Positions 1 through 5,948 of a stretch of 6,073 nucleotides of DNA are shown here, in pieces (the first letter of the stretch is position 1; every line of letters starts with the position of its first letter). A program made the translations under genes and the position numbers. The notes below the pieces were generated by a model that ran no database searches, was not told the origin of the DNA, and was given only the letters and a program-made list of their open reading frames with translations. Source of the DNA: Prevotella sp. GTDB taxonomy: Bacteria; Bacteroidota; Bacteroidia; Bacteroidales; Bacteroidaceae. The stretch is from assembly GCA_016283605.1 (NCBI GenBank), contig JAEENF010000248.1, positions 1-6,073 of the forward strand, in the 5' to 3' direction.

Positions 1-6
1 GTCTTA

Positions 7-118
<112 letters not shown>

Positions 119-125
119 TTTCATG

Positions 126-166
126 AACCTCACAGTGTCACTTGTACACTGTGAGGTTATTTTTTT
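126..166 (+). terminator. Intrinsic terminator of the rRNA operon
   Basis: A perfect 13-bp inverted repeat (AACCTCACAGTGT at 126-138, ACACTGTGAGGTT at 146-158) with a 7-nt loop is followed by A and a run of seven T (160-166). It begins about 8 nt after the 5S gene and is a classic rho-independent terminator. It should end rRNA transcription and insulate the kinase gene downstream. There is no A-run on the left flank, so it looks one-directional. Confidence 0.95.
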
Positions 167-174
167 GTCTTTTC

Positions 175-206
175 TTTCGTTATTTGCGAAGAAAATCGTA
201 CCTTTG
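175..206 (+). promoter_or_regulatory. Bacteroidetes-type promoter for the sensor kinase
   Basis: TACCTTTG at 199-206 matches the Bacteroidetes primary-sigma -7 consensus TAnnTTTG exactly. At the expected distance upstream, TTTC at 175-178 matches three of four bases of the -33 element TTTG, leaving a 20-nt spacer. Transcription should start a few bases after position 206, which leaves almost no leader before the ATG at 215. The start point is inferred from the consensus, not observed. Confidence 0.78.
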
Positions 207-214
207 CGGTCGAT

Positions 215-1426
215 ATGCAGTGGACAGACCGAATCCGTCAGGTGAAAATCATACTTGTTATTGCGGCAATTGTGATTGCCGTGGTTTCTTTATTGGCCTC
301 CCATCTGTTGGTGAAGGATCTACAGCGTGAAGAACGCAATAAGATGGAAACCTGGGCAAAAGCTTTGAATGCTTTGAATAATGCCGATGAGAATACTGAC
401 CTTTCGCTGGTGTTGCATGTCATTCAGGCCAATAATACAATCCCTGTTTTTGTAACTGAGCCCGATGGTACAGTTTCTGACTATCGAAATGTTGAGATAG
501 ACGCGCGTACAGCCGAAGATTCTGATGTCTATATTTCTGATTATAGTCAAAGGATGTATGCTCGTGGGAACTATATAAAAGTTTATCTTGGTGATTCGGT
601 GCAAAACGACTCCTTAGCAGAAGGAGATTACCAGTTGGTATGCTATGACGAGTCGATTTTACTTAAGCGCTTGGCACAATATCCCTATTGGCAGCTAGGT
701 ATTGTGATGATCTTTGTGGTTGTGGCCATTTTTGCCTTGTTGGCTTCGAAGAAAGCAGAGCAGAACAAGGTATGGGTAGGCCTCTCGAAAGAGACTGCTC
801 ATCAGTTAGGCACTCCGATTTCCAGTCTGATGGCCTGGGTGGAGATTCTTAAAGAGAATTATCCTAACGATGAGTTGATTCCAGAGATGGATAAAGATGT
901 GAAACGTTTAGAGTTGATTGCCGAGCGTTTCTCTAAGATCGGTTCATTGCCAGAGCCAGTCGATGCTTCCATGAACACCGTGCTTGAGCATGTGGTAGAC
1001 TATATGGACCGTCGGACATCGAAAAAAGTGGAGATGATTCGTCATCTTCCAGATCATGAGGTGATTGTAAAGATGAACACCGCCCTGTTTGAGTGGGTTA
1101 TTGAGAACCTCTGTAAGAATGCCGTTGATGCGATGGAGGGTGCAGGAAAGATTGAGTTGACCCTAACCGATGAGGATCATCGAGTGGTTATCGAAGTGTC
1201 GGATAACGGCAAAGGTATTCGCAAGAAAGATTTGAAAAATGTATTTACTCCAGGCTTTACCACCAAGAAACGCGGATGGGGTCTAGGTCTTTCACTGGCG
1301 AAGAGAATTGTGGAGGAATATCATAAGGGACGTATCTTTGTGAAACAGTCAGAAGTGGGCAAGGGTACGACGTTCAGAATCGAAATGCACAAAGAAAAGT
1401 TGCACACAGAAAAAGAAAGTGTGTAA
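215..1426 (+). CDS. Membrane sensor histidine kinase (orphan)
   Basis: This 403-residue protein is an inner-membrane sensor kinase that should autophosphorylate on histidine and pass phosphate to a response regulator. Visible layout: TM1 at about residues 11-33, a periplasmic sensor of about 125 residues (34-159) that I do not recognise, TM2 at about 160-178, then a dimerisation helix with H-box ETAHQLGTP (His196). The ATPase domain has the N-box ENLCKNAVDAM (297-307), DNGKGI (330-335), the F-box VFTPGFTTK (343-351) and GWGLGLSLAK (354-363). TM2 lies only about 18 residues before His196, so there is no room for a HAMP or PAS domain. The residue after His is Gln rather than the usual Glu. The start at MQWTDRIRQVKI matches my recollection of Bacteroidales homologues (MKWTEK-like) and lies just after the promoter. 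No response regulator is in the window, so partner and signal are unknown. It appears monocistronic. Confidence 0.93.
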   Translation: MQWTDRIRQVKIILVIAAIVIAVVSLLASHLLVKDLQREERNKMETWAKALNALNNADENTDLSLVLHVIQANNTIPVFVTEPDGTVSDYRNVEIDARTAEDSDVYISDYSQRMYARGNYIKVYLGDSVQNDSLAEGDYQLVCYDESILLKRLAQYPYWQLGIVMIFVVVAIFALLASKKAEQNKVWVGLSKETAHQLGTPISSLMAWVEILKENYPNDELIPEMDKDVKRLELIAERFSKIGSLPEPVDASMNTVLEHVVDYMDRRTSKKVEMIRHLPDHEVIVKMNTALFEWVIENLCKNAVDAMEGAGKIELTLTDEDHRVVIEVSDNGKGIRKKDLKNVFTPGFTTKKRGWGLGLSLAKRIVEEYHKGRIFVKQSEVGKGTTFRIEMHKEKLHTEKESV

Positions 1427-1484
1427 TTCTTTGCCCTCTAAGCCTGCTATTTTACACTAAAAACATAAAAAAATCAAATAACCG

Positions 1485-1515
1485 TTCCTTATCTGAAAAA
1501 ATATTCGTAACTTTG
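1485..1515 (+). promoter_or_regulatory. Bacteroidetes-type promoter for the DUF177-rpmF-fabH-era-der operon
   Basis: TAACTTTG at 1508-1515 matches the -7 consensus TAnnTTTG exactly. The -33 element is weak (TTCC at 1485-1488, 19-nt spacer). The surrounding 108-nt gap is very A/T-rich and holds nothing else recognisable, including no hairpin to terminate the kinase transcript, so some read-through from the kinase gene is possible. The predicted start leaves a leader of roughly 15 nt before the ATG at 1535. Confidence 0.75.
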
Positions 1516-1534
1516 CACCCCAAATAGCGAGTAA

Positions 1535-2062
1535 ATGTGTAGTTTAGAGCGTTTTAAGATCAATTTGAAGAGTCTTGCTGAGGAGGTTACAACCTTGGAA
1601 TATGACTTGGATAACGGATTCTTTGAATCTCTGGACGGCTCGGATTTGAACAGCGGCTCAGTGCATGTGTCGGTGTCTATACGCAAGGCTACCGGCTTTT
1701 TTGAGTTACTGTATCACACCGAGGGCACAGTAACCGTGACCTGCGACCGATGTCTGGATGACATGGATCAGCCCATAGAGACTGACAGTCGTTTTGTTGT
1801 GAAGCTGGGAACGGTTAACTCCGAGGAAGGTGATGTCATTATCGTGGACGAGGACGAAGGAATAATCGACACGTCGTGGCTTATCTATGAGTCTATAGTG
1901 CTGGCAATACCCATCAAGCATGTGCATGCACCCGGCAAGTGCAACCCTGCGATGAGCCAAGTTCTGGAAGAACTCTCAGCTGACCGAAGCAGTGATGAGG
2001 AGTCCACCCAGCCTGTTGACCCCCGATGGAGCAAACTTGCAGAATTAAATATTAAAGATTAA
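1535..2062 (+). CDS. yceD: DUF177 / YceD family protein, 23S rRNA accumulation factor
   Basis: A 175-residue soluble protein of the DUF177 (YceD) family. Members encoded beside rpmF have been linked to 23S rRNA accumulation and large-subunit assembly in bacteria and plastids. Family marks seen here are CDRCLDD (70-76) after a predicted beta region, an acidic stretch (VDEDEG, 104-109), and IDTSWLIYESIVLAIPIKH (111-129), followed by HAPGKCN (131-137) where many other phyla have a second CxxC-type motif. The C-terminus DPRWSKLAEL (162-171) is also typical of Bacteroidales members. The start is fixed: a TAA stop lies in frame immediately before the ATG, and MCSL is the usual Bacteroidales N-terminus as I recall it. 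No Shine-Dalgarno sequence is present. It is the first gene of the operon, 22 nt before rpmF, the family's classic neighbour. Confidence 0.92.
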   Translation: MCSLERFKINLKSLAEEVTTLEYDLDNGFFESLDGSDLNSGSVHVSVSIRKATGFFELLYHTEGTVTVTCDRCLDDMDQPIETDSRFVVKLGTVNSEEGDVIIVDEDEGIIDTSWLIYESIVLAIPIKHVHAPGKCNPAMSQVLEELSADRSSDEESTQPVDPRWSKLAELNIKD

Positions 2063-2084
2063 ACATTTAAAATAGTTAAGAATT

Positions 2085-2276
2085 ATGGCACATCCTAAAA
2101 GAAGACAGTCAAGTACTCGTCAGGCCAAGCGTCGTACTCACGACAAGGCCGTAGCACCTACACTCGCAGTATGCCCCAACTGTGGCGCTTACTATGTATA
2201 TCACACAGTATGCCCGACATGCGGTTACTATCGTGGTAAGGTTGCTATCAAGATTGAGGAAGAAGTCGCTGAATAA
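2085..2276 (+). CDS. rpmF: Large-subunit ribosomal protein bL32
   Basis: A 63-residue basic protein, a normal length for bL32, with the diagnostic N-terminus MAHPKRRQSSTRQAKRRTHD. It carries a complete zinc ribbon: CPNC (Cys30, Cys33) and CPTC (Cys43, Cys46). It is therefore the zinc-binding (C+) form rather than a cysteine-free paralogue used under zinc limitation. Its role is structural, in the 50S subunit. The leader (2063-2084) is A/T-rich and lacks a Shine-Dalgarno sequence, as is usual for highly translated Bacteroidetes genes. The stop TAA overlaps the fabH start by one base (TAATG), which suggests translational coupling. Confidence 0.98.
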   Translation: MAHPKRRQSSTRQAKRRTHDKAVAPTLAVCPNCGAYYVYHTVCPTCGYYRGKVAIKIEEEVAE

Positions 2277-3289
2277 TGAGTAATAAGATTAGCGCGATAA
2301 TCTCGGGCGTTGGTGGCTATGTTCCTGACTATGTCCTCACCAATGAGGAATTGTCCAGGATGGTAGACACCAACGATGAGTGGATTATGACGCGTGTTGG
2401 CATCAAGGAGCGTCGTATCCTGACCGAAGAAGGTCTTGGAACGTCGTATATGGCTCGTAAGGCTGCTAAGCAGTTGATGCAGCGGACGGGTGCAGACCCT
2501 GATACGATTGATGCCCTCATCGTTGCCACTTCTACCGCTGATTATAAGTTCCCATCGACAGCCAGCATCGTGCTGGGCAAGCTCGGACTGAAGAGTGCTT
2601 TTGCATTCGATTTCTGGGGTGCCTGCTGTGGATTCCTCTATTCTCTCGACGTCGCAGCGTCGATGATTCAAAGCGGAAAATTCAAGAAAATCATCGTTAT
2701 CGGTGCCGACAAGATGTCGTCGGTTGTCGACTATAAGGATCGTCAGACCTGTCCGCTTTTCGGTGACGGTGCTGCAGCGGTGCTTGTTGAAGCTTCGGAA
2801 GAGGAAAACATCGGTGTGATGGATTCCTATTTCCGTGCTGATGGTAAAGGCCTCCCGTTTCTGCATCTGAAGGCCGGCGGTTCAGTCTGTCCTCCCTCAC
2901 ATTTCACGGTTGATCATCGTCTGCACTACCTCTATCAAGAGGGGCGTACGGTGTTCCGTTATGCAGTGACGAACATGAGCGATGACTGTGCCTTGATAGC
3001 TGAGCGTAACGGTTTGAATAAGGATAATATCCAATGGATTGTTCCTCATCAGGCCAATATGCGCATCATTGAGGCAGTAGCCAAGCGTCTGGAGGTTCCG
3101 ATGGAACAGGTGATGGTGAATATTGAACACTATGGTAATACAAGTGCTGCAACGATTCCGCTTGCGCTTTGGGACAATGAGGCTAAGTTAAGGAAGGGAG
3201 ACAATATGATCTTTACTGCCTTTGGTGCCGGATTTGTACATGGCGCATCCTACTATAAGTGGGCTTACGACGGAAATAAAAATGCATAA
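2276..3289 (+). CDS. fabH: 3-oxoacyl-[ACP] synthase III (KAS III)
   Basis: A 337-residue cytoplasmic thiolase-fold enzyme that condenses an acyl-CoA primer with malonyl-ACP to begin type II fatty acid synthesis. The Cys-His-Asn triad is intact: Cys117 in GACCGFLY, His258 in PHQANMRII and Asn288 in HYGNTSAATIP. Other family marks are GVGGYVPDYVLTNEEL at the N-terminus (11-26), DEWI.TRVGIKERR (34-47), LFGDGAAAVL (161-170) and FTAFGAGF near the C-terminus (313-320). The catalytic cysteine is followed by a second cysteine instead of the common serine. The ATG shares its A with the rpmF stop, and the 3' end overlaps era by 8 nt. In many bacteria plsX sits between rpmF and fabH; it is absent here. 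Since primer choice by FabH sets iso/anteiso content in branched-chain producers, this enzyme may well accept branched primers, but the sequence alone does not prove that. I cannot tell whether other FabH copies exist in the genome. Confidence 0.96.
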   Translation: MSNKISAIISGVGGYVPDYVLTNEELSRMVDTNDEWIMTRVGIKERRILTEEGLGTSYMARKAAKQLMQRTGADPDTIDALIVATSTADYKFPSTASIVLGKLGLKSAFAFDFWGACCGFLYSLDVAASMIQSGKFKKIIVIGADKMSSVVDYKDRQTCPLFGDGAAAVLVEASEEENIGVMDSYFRADGKGLPFLHLKAGGSVCPPSHFTVDHRLHYLYQEGRTVFRYAVTNMSDDCALIAERNGLNKDNIQWIVPHQANMRIIEAVAKRLEVPMEQVMVNIEHYGNTSAATIPLALWDNEAKLRKGDNMIFTAFGAGFVHGASYYKWAYDGNKNA

Positions 3290-4205
3290 AGCAGGATTTG
3301 TGAATATCGTTGGCAATCCCAACGTAGGTAAGAGTACGCTCATGAACCAATTGGTTGGTGAGCGTATTTCTATTGCCACCTTTAAGGCTCAGACCACCCG
3401 TCATCGTATCATGGGTATCGTGAACACTCCCGAGATGCAGATCGTCTTCTCTGACACACCGGGTGTGTTGAAGCCCAACTATAAGTTACAAGAGTCAATG
3501 CTGGCCTTTTCGGAGTCAGCTCTGCAGGATGCAGATGTGTTACTCTATGTGACGGATGTCATAGAGAATCCAGAGAAGAATATGGATTTTCTGGAGAAGG
3601 TGCAGAAGATGGATACGCCCATCATCCTTCTCATCAACAAGATTGACGAGCTGGATACGAGGAAGGATGAAGACGGAAGCAGGAAGGAGAACACTCCACA
3701 GGAGCTTCTTGGCGCCATTGTTGAGAAATGGCATGCCCTCTTGCCGAAGGCAGAGATTCTGCCGATATCGGCGAAGAATAAGTTTGGGGTGGATATGTTG
3801 CTGAAGCGTATTCAGGAACTGTTGCCGGAGAGCCCTGCCTATTTCGATAAGGATCAGCTGACGGATAAGCCTGCGAGGTTCTTCGTCTCAGAGATTATCC
3901 GTGAGAAGATCCTGCTCTACTATGATAAAGAGATTCCTTATGCTGTAGAGGTGAGCGTGGAGCGGTTCAAGGAGGACGACAAGCGCATTCATATTAATGC
4001 TGTCATCTATGTGGAGCGCGACAGTCAGAAGGGTATCATCATCGGTCATCAGGGCGTAGCGCTGAAGAAAGTGAGCACCGAGGCTCGTAAGTCGTTGGAG
4101 AAATTCTTCGACAAGCCCATTTTCCTGGAGATCTTCGTGAAGGTGGATAAGGATTGGCGTTCCTCGGAAAGAGAGTTGAATCACTTCGGATATAATCCGG
4201 AATAA
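3282..4205 (+). CDS. era: GTPase Era, 30S subunit assembly factor
   Basis: A 307-residue Ras-like GTPase with a C-terminal KH domain. Era binds the 3' end of 16S rRNA and checks 30S maturation. Motifs: G1 GNPNVGKS (11-18), G2 QTT (37-39), G3 DTPG (58-61), G4 NKID (119-122), G5 SAK (163-165), and the KH-domain loop IIGHQG (253-258). Length is close to the usual 300. After G4 there is a charged insert (TRKDEDGSRKENTPQE, about 126-141) that looks longer than in E. coli Era. I chose the ATG at 3282 because it gives MHKAGFVNIVGNPNVGKS, the usual Bacteroidales beginning. The open frame extends upstream to 3222, but that would add 20 residues encoded inside fabH in another frame. The chosen start overlaps the end of fabH by 8 nt (ATGCATAA). 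The gene ends in three consecutive in-frame TAA codons. Confidence 0.97.
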   Translation: MHKAGFVNIVGNPNVGKSTLMNQLVGERISIATFKAQTTRHRIMGIVNTPEMQIVFSDTPGVLKPNYKLQESMLAFSESALQDADVLLYVTDVIENPEKNMDFLEKVQKMDTPIILLINKIDELDTRKDEDGSRKENTPQELLGAIVEKWHALLPKAEILPISAKNKFGVDMLLKRIQELLPESPAYFDKDQLTDKPARFFVSEIIREKILLYYDKEIPYAVEVSVERFKEDDKRIHINAVIYVERDSQKGIIIGHQGVALKKVSTEARKSLEKFFDKPIFLEIFVKVDKDWRSSERELNHFGYNPE

Positions 4206-4215
4206 TAATAAGTAT

Positions 4216-5529
4216 ATGGGAAATTTAGTAGCAATTGTTGGCCGTCCGAATGTGGGCAAATCGACGTTGTTTAACCGTCTGACGAAGTCTCGTCAAGCTA
4301 TTGTCAGCGACGAGGCCGGTACAACCCGTGACCGTCAGTATGGCAAATGTGAATGGAATGGACGGGAGTTCTCAGTCGTCGATACTGGTGGCTGGGTGGT
4401 AAACTCCGACGATATATTTGAGGAGGAGATCCGTAAGCAGGTGATTATAGCCACGGAGGAGGCCGATCTTGTACTTTTCCTCTGTGATATTAAGAACGGT
4501 GTGACAGACTGGGACATGGATGTTGCACAGATTCTTCGCCGTGCTAAGCTGCCTGTGATTCTCGTGGCCAATAAGGCCGATGACAATAAGTTCCTGTATG
4601 ATCAATACGAGTTCTATAAACTCGGTCTGGGCGATCCTTTCTGCATCAGTGCAGCAACAGGTAGTGGAACAGGCGACCTTTTGGATAAGGTCTTGGAGAC
4701 ATTGCCGGAGAAGAGCGCTGATGATCTGGAGGAGGGCATTCCCCGTTTTGCAGTCGTAGGCCGTCCTAATGCAGGAAAATCCAGTATCATCAATGCCTTT
4801 ATCGGTGAGGAACGCAATATTGTCACTGAGATAGCCGGTACAACCCGTGACTCCATCTACACCCGTTACGATAAGTTCGGCTTTGATTTTTACCTTGTAG
4901 ATACCGCAGGTATCCGTCGTAAGAATAAGGTGACAGAAGACCTTGAGTTCTATAGTGTGATGCGTAGTATCCGGGCTATTGAGAACAGCGATGTCTGTAT
5001 CCTGATGATTGATGCCACCCGTGGTATCGAGGCACAGGATATGAATATCTTCCAGCTGATCCAGAAGAACAACAAGTCGTTGGTTGTGGTCGTTAATAAG
5101 TGGGATTTGGTTGAGGACAAGTCACAGGTTGTCATCGACACCTTTACGAATGCCATCCGTCAGCGTATGGCACCTTTCGTGGACTTCCCCATCATCTTTG
5201 CCTCGGCATTGACGAAACAACGTATCTTCAAGGTCTTGGAGACCGCTAAGGAAGTGTATCTGAATCGTAAGGCACGTATTGGTACAACGAAGCTCAACGA
5301 GGTCATGTTGCCGCTGATAGAGGCCTATCCACCGCCATCCATTAAGGGCAAGTATATTAAGATTAAATATGTGTCGCAGGTGCCGGATACGCAGATTCCG
5401 ACTTTCGTGTTCTATGCTAACCTGCCGCAGTATGTGAAGGAGCCTTACAAGCGCTTCCTGGAGAATAAGATCCGTGAGCACTGGACGTTGACGGGTTCTC
5501 CTATTAATGTGTTTATCCGACAGAAATAG
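4216..5529 (+). CDS. der: GTPase Der (EngA), 50S subunit assembly factor
   Basis: A 437-residue protein of normal length with two tandem GTPase domains and a C-terminal KH-like domain (about 355-437), needed for late 50S assembly. Domain 1 has GRPNVGKS (9-16), AGTTRD (34-39), DTGG (56-59), NKAD (119-122) and SAATG (145-149). Domain 2 has GRPNAGKS (182-189), AGTTRD (207-212), DTAG (229-232), NKWD (294-297) and SAL (330-332). All nucleotide-binding motifs in both domains are intact. The acidic linker between them (about 166-174) is typical of the family. The start follows era by 10 nt in an A/T-rich spacer without a Shine-Dalgarno sequence. An 18-nt stretch encoding AGTTRD is identical in the two domains (4315-4332 and 4834-4851). 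Era and Der side by side place assembly factors for both ribosomal subunits under one promoter. Confidence 0.98.
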   Translation: MGNLVAIVGRPNVGKSTLFNRLTKSRQAIVSDEAGTTRDRQYGKCEWNGREFSVVDTGGWVVNSDDIFEEEIRKQVIIATEEADLVLFLCDIKNGVTDWDMDVAQILRRAKLPVILVANKADDNKFLYDQYEFYKLGLGDPFCISAATGSGTGDLLDKVLETLPEKSADDLEEGIPRFAVVGRPNAGKSSIINAFIGEERNIVTEIAGTTRDSIYTRYDKFGFDFYLVDTAGIRRKNKVTEDLEFYSVMRSIRAIENSDVCILMIDATRGIEAQDMNIFQLIQKNNKSLVVVVNKWDLVEDKSQVVIDTFTNAIRQRMAPFVDFPIIFASALTKQRIFKVLETAKEVYLNRKARIGTTKLNEVMLPLIEAYPPPSIKGKYIKIKYVSQVPDTQIPTFVFYANLPQYVKEPYKRFLENKIREHWTLTGSPINVFIRQK

Positions 5530-5531
5530 TT

Positions 5532-5921
5532 ATGCGTCGACTTCCTTTTCTTTTCCTGTCCTTGTTGCTGATTGGTGCATGCAGTAGCGGTCCTACCCCT
5601 GAGGAACTTGCTTCCTTGGCGGCTGAGGGCTATTACCGACACCTTCTGAATGGCGAATATGAGCAGTTTATGGCAGGAAAGGACGGTCTGGACGTTATGC
5701 CTGAAGACTATCGTGAACAGATGCTGGCTGCATACAAACAGTATATGGCAGCGCAGCAGGAGGTTCATCACGGTGTCCTGGATGTGCGTGTGTCCAACGC
5801 CAAAACCGATTCTTCGTTGCAGTTGACTAATGTCTTCCTTGTGCTTTGCTTTGGTGATTCTACCAATGAGGAGATTGCTGTGCCGATGGTGGAGCGCGAA
5901 GGACGTTGGAGGATGAGGTAA
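5532..5921 (+). CDS. Small lipoprotein of unknown function
   Basis: A 129-residue protein with a lipoprotein signal peptide: MRR, a hydrophobic core (PFLFLSLLLIGA) and lipobox IGAC with lipidated Cys17. After the cysteine comes SSGPTPEE, without acidic residues directly following it, so it lacks the surface-export signal known for some Bacteroidetes lipoproteins and probably faces the periplasm. The mature part begins with a helix containing AAEGYYRHLLNGEYEQFMAG (31-50), then a second helix (about 57-76), then beta-like strands ending in EREGRWRMR. This resembles small NTF2-like or DUF4878-type lipoproteins common in Bacteroidetes, but that match is tentative and I do not know the function. 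The gene starts 2 nt after der, so it is almost certainly co-transcribed and may be translationally coupled to it. Codon use looks like that of its neighbours, with no sign of recent transfer. Confidence 0.85.
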   Translation: MRRLPFLFLSLLLIGACSSGPTPEELASLAAEGYYRHLLNGEYEQFMAGKDGLDVMPEDYREQMLAAYKQYMAAQQEVHHGVLDVRVSNAKTDSSLQLTNVFLVLCFGDSTNEEIAVPMVEREGRWRMR

Positions 5922-5948
5922 AGTTGAACTAAAAATAGAATAAAGAGT

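Noticed and set aside
142..330. 62-codon open frame beginning inside the rRNA terminator
   Set aside because: It starts in the hairpin loop, overlaps the kinase start in another frame and has no protein-like composition. It is a shadow.
1333..1340. TATCTTTG, a perfect TAnnTTTG match inside the kinase coding sequence
   Set aside because: The motif is short and expected by chance at this frequency. It lies about 195 nt before DUF177, while a better placed match exists at 1508-1515.
1427..1507. Possible terminator or riboswitch after the kinase gene
   Set aside because: The region is A/T-rich but contains no convincing inverted repeat followed by T residues and no recognisable aptamer.
2228..2866. 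212-codon open frame on the minus strand opposite rpmF/fabH
   Set aside because: It is antisense to fabH, whose catalytic motifs are all intact. The translation shows no recognisable domain and no promoter is visible.
3222..3281. A 20-residue N-terminal extension of Era
   Set aside because: It would be encoded within fabH in another frame, and the ATG at 3282 gives the conserved Era N-terminus.
3888..4259. 123-codon minus-strand open frame across the era-der junction
   Set aside because: It is antisense to the Era KH domain and the Der P-loop region. It is best explained by codon bias of the true genes.
5122..5481. 119-codon minus-strand open frame inside der
   Set aside because: It lies fully antisense to the conserved Der C-terminal region, with no supporting signals.
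5445..5771. 108-codon minus-strand open frame spanning the der-lipoprotein junction
   Set aside because: The plus-strand reading gives a clean lipobox and a tight operon spacing; the minus-strand product has no features.
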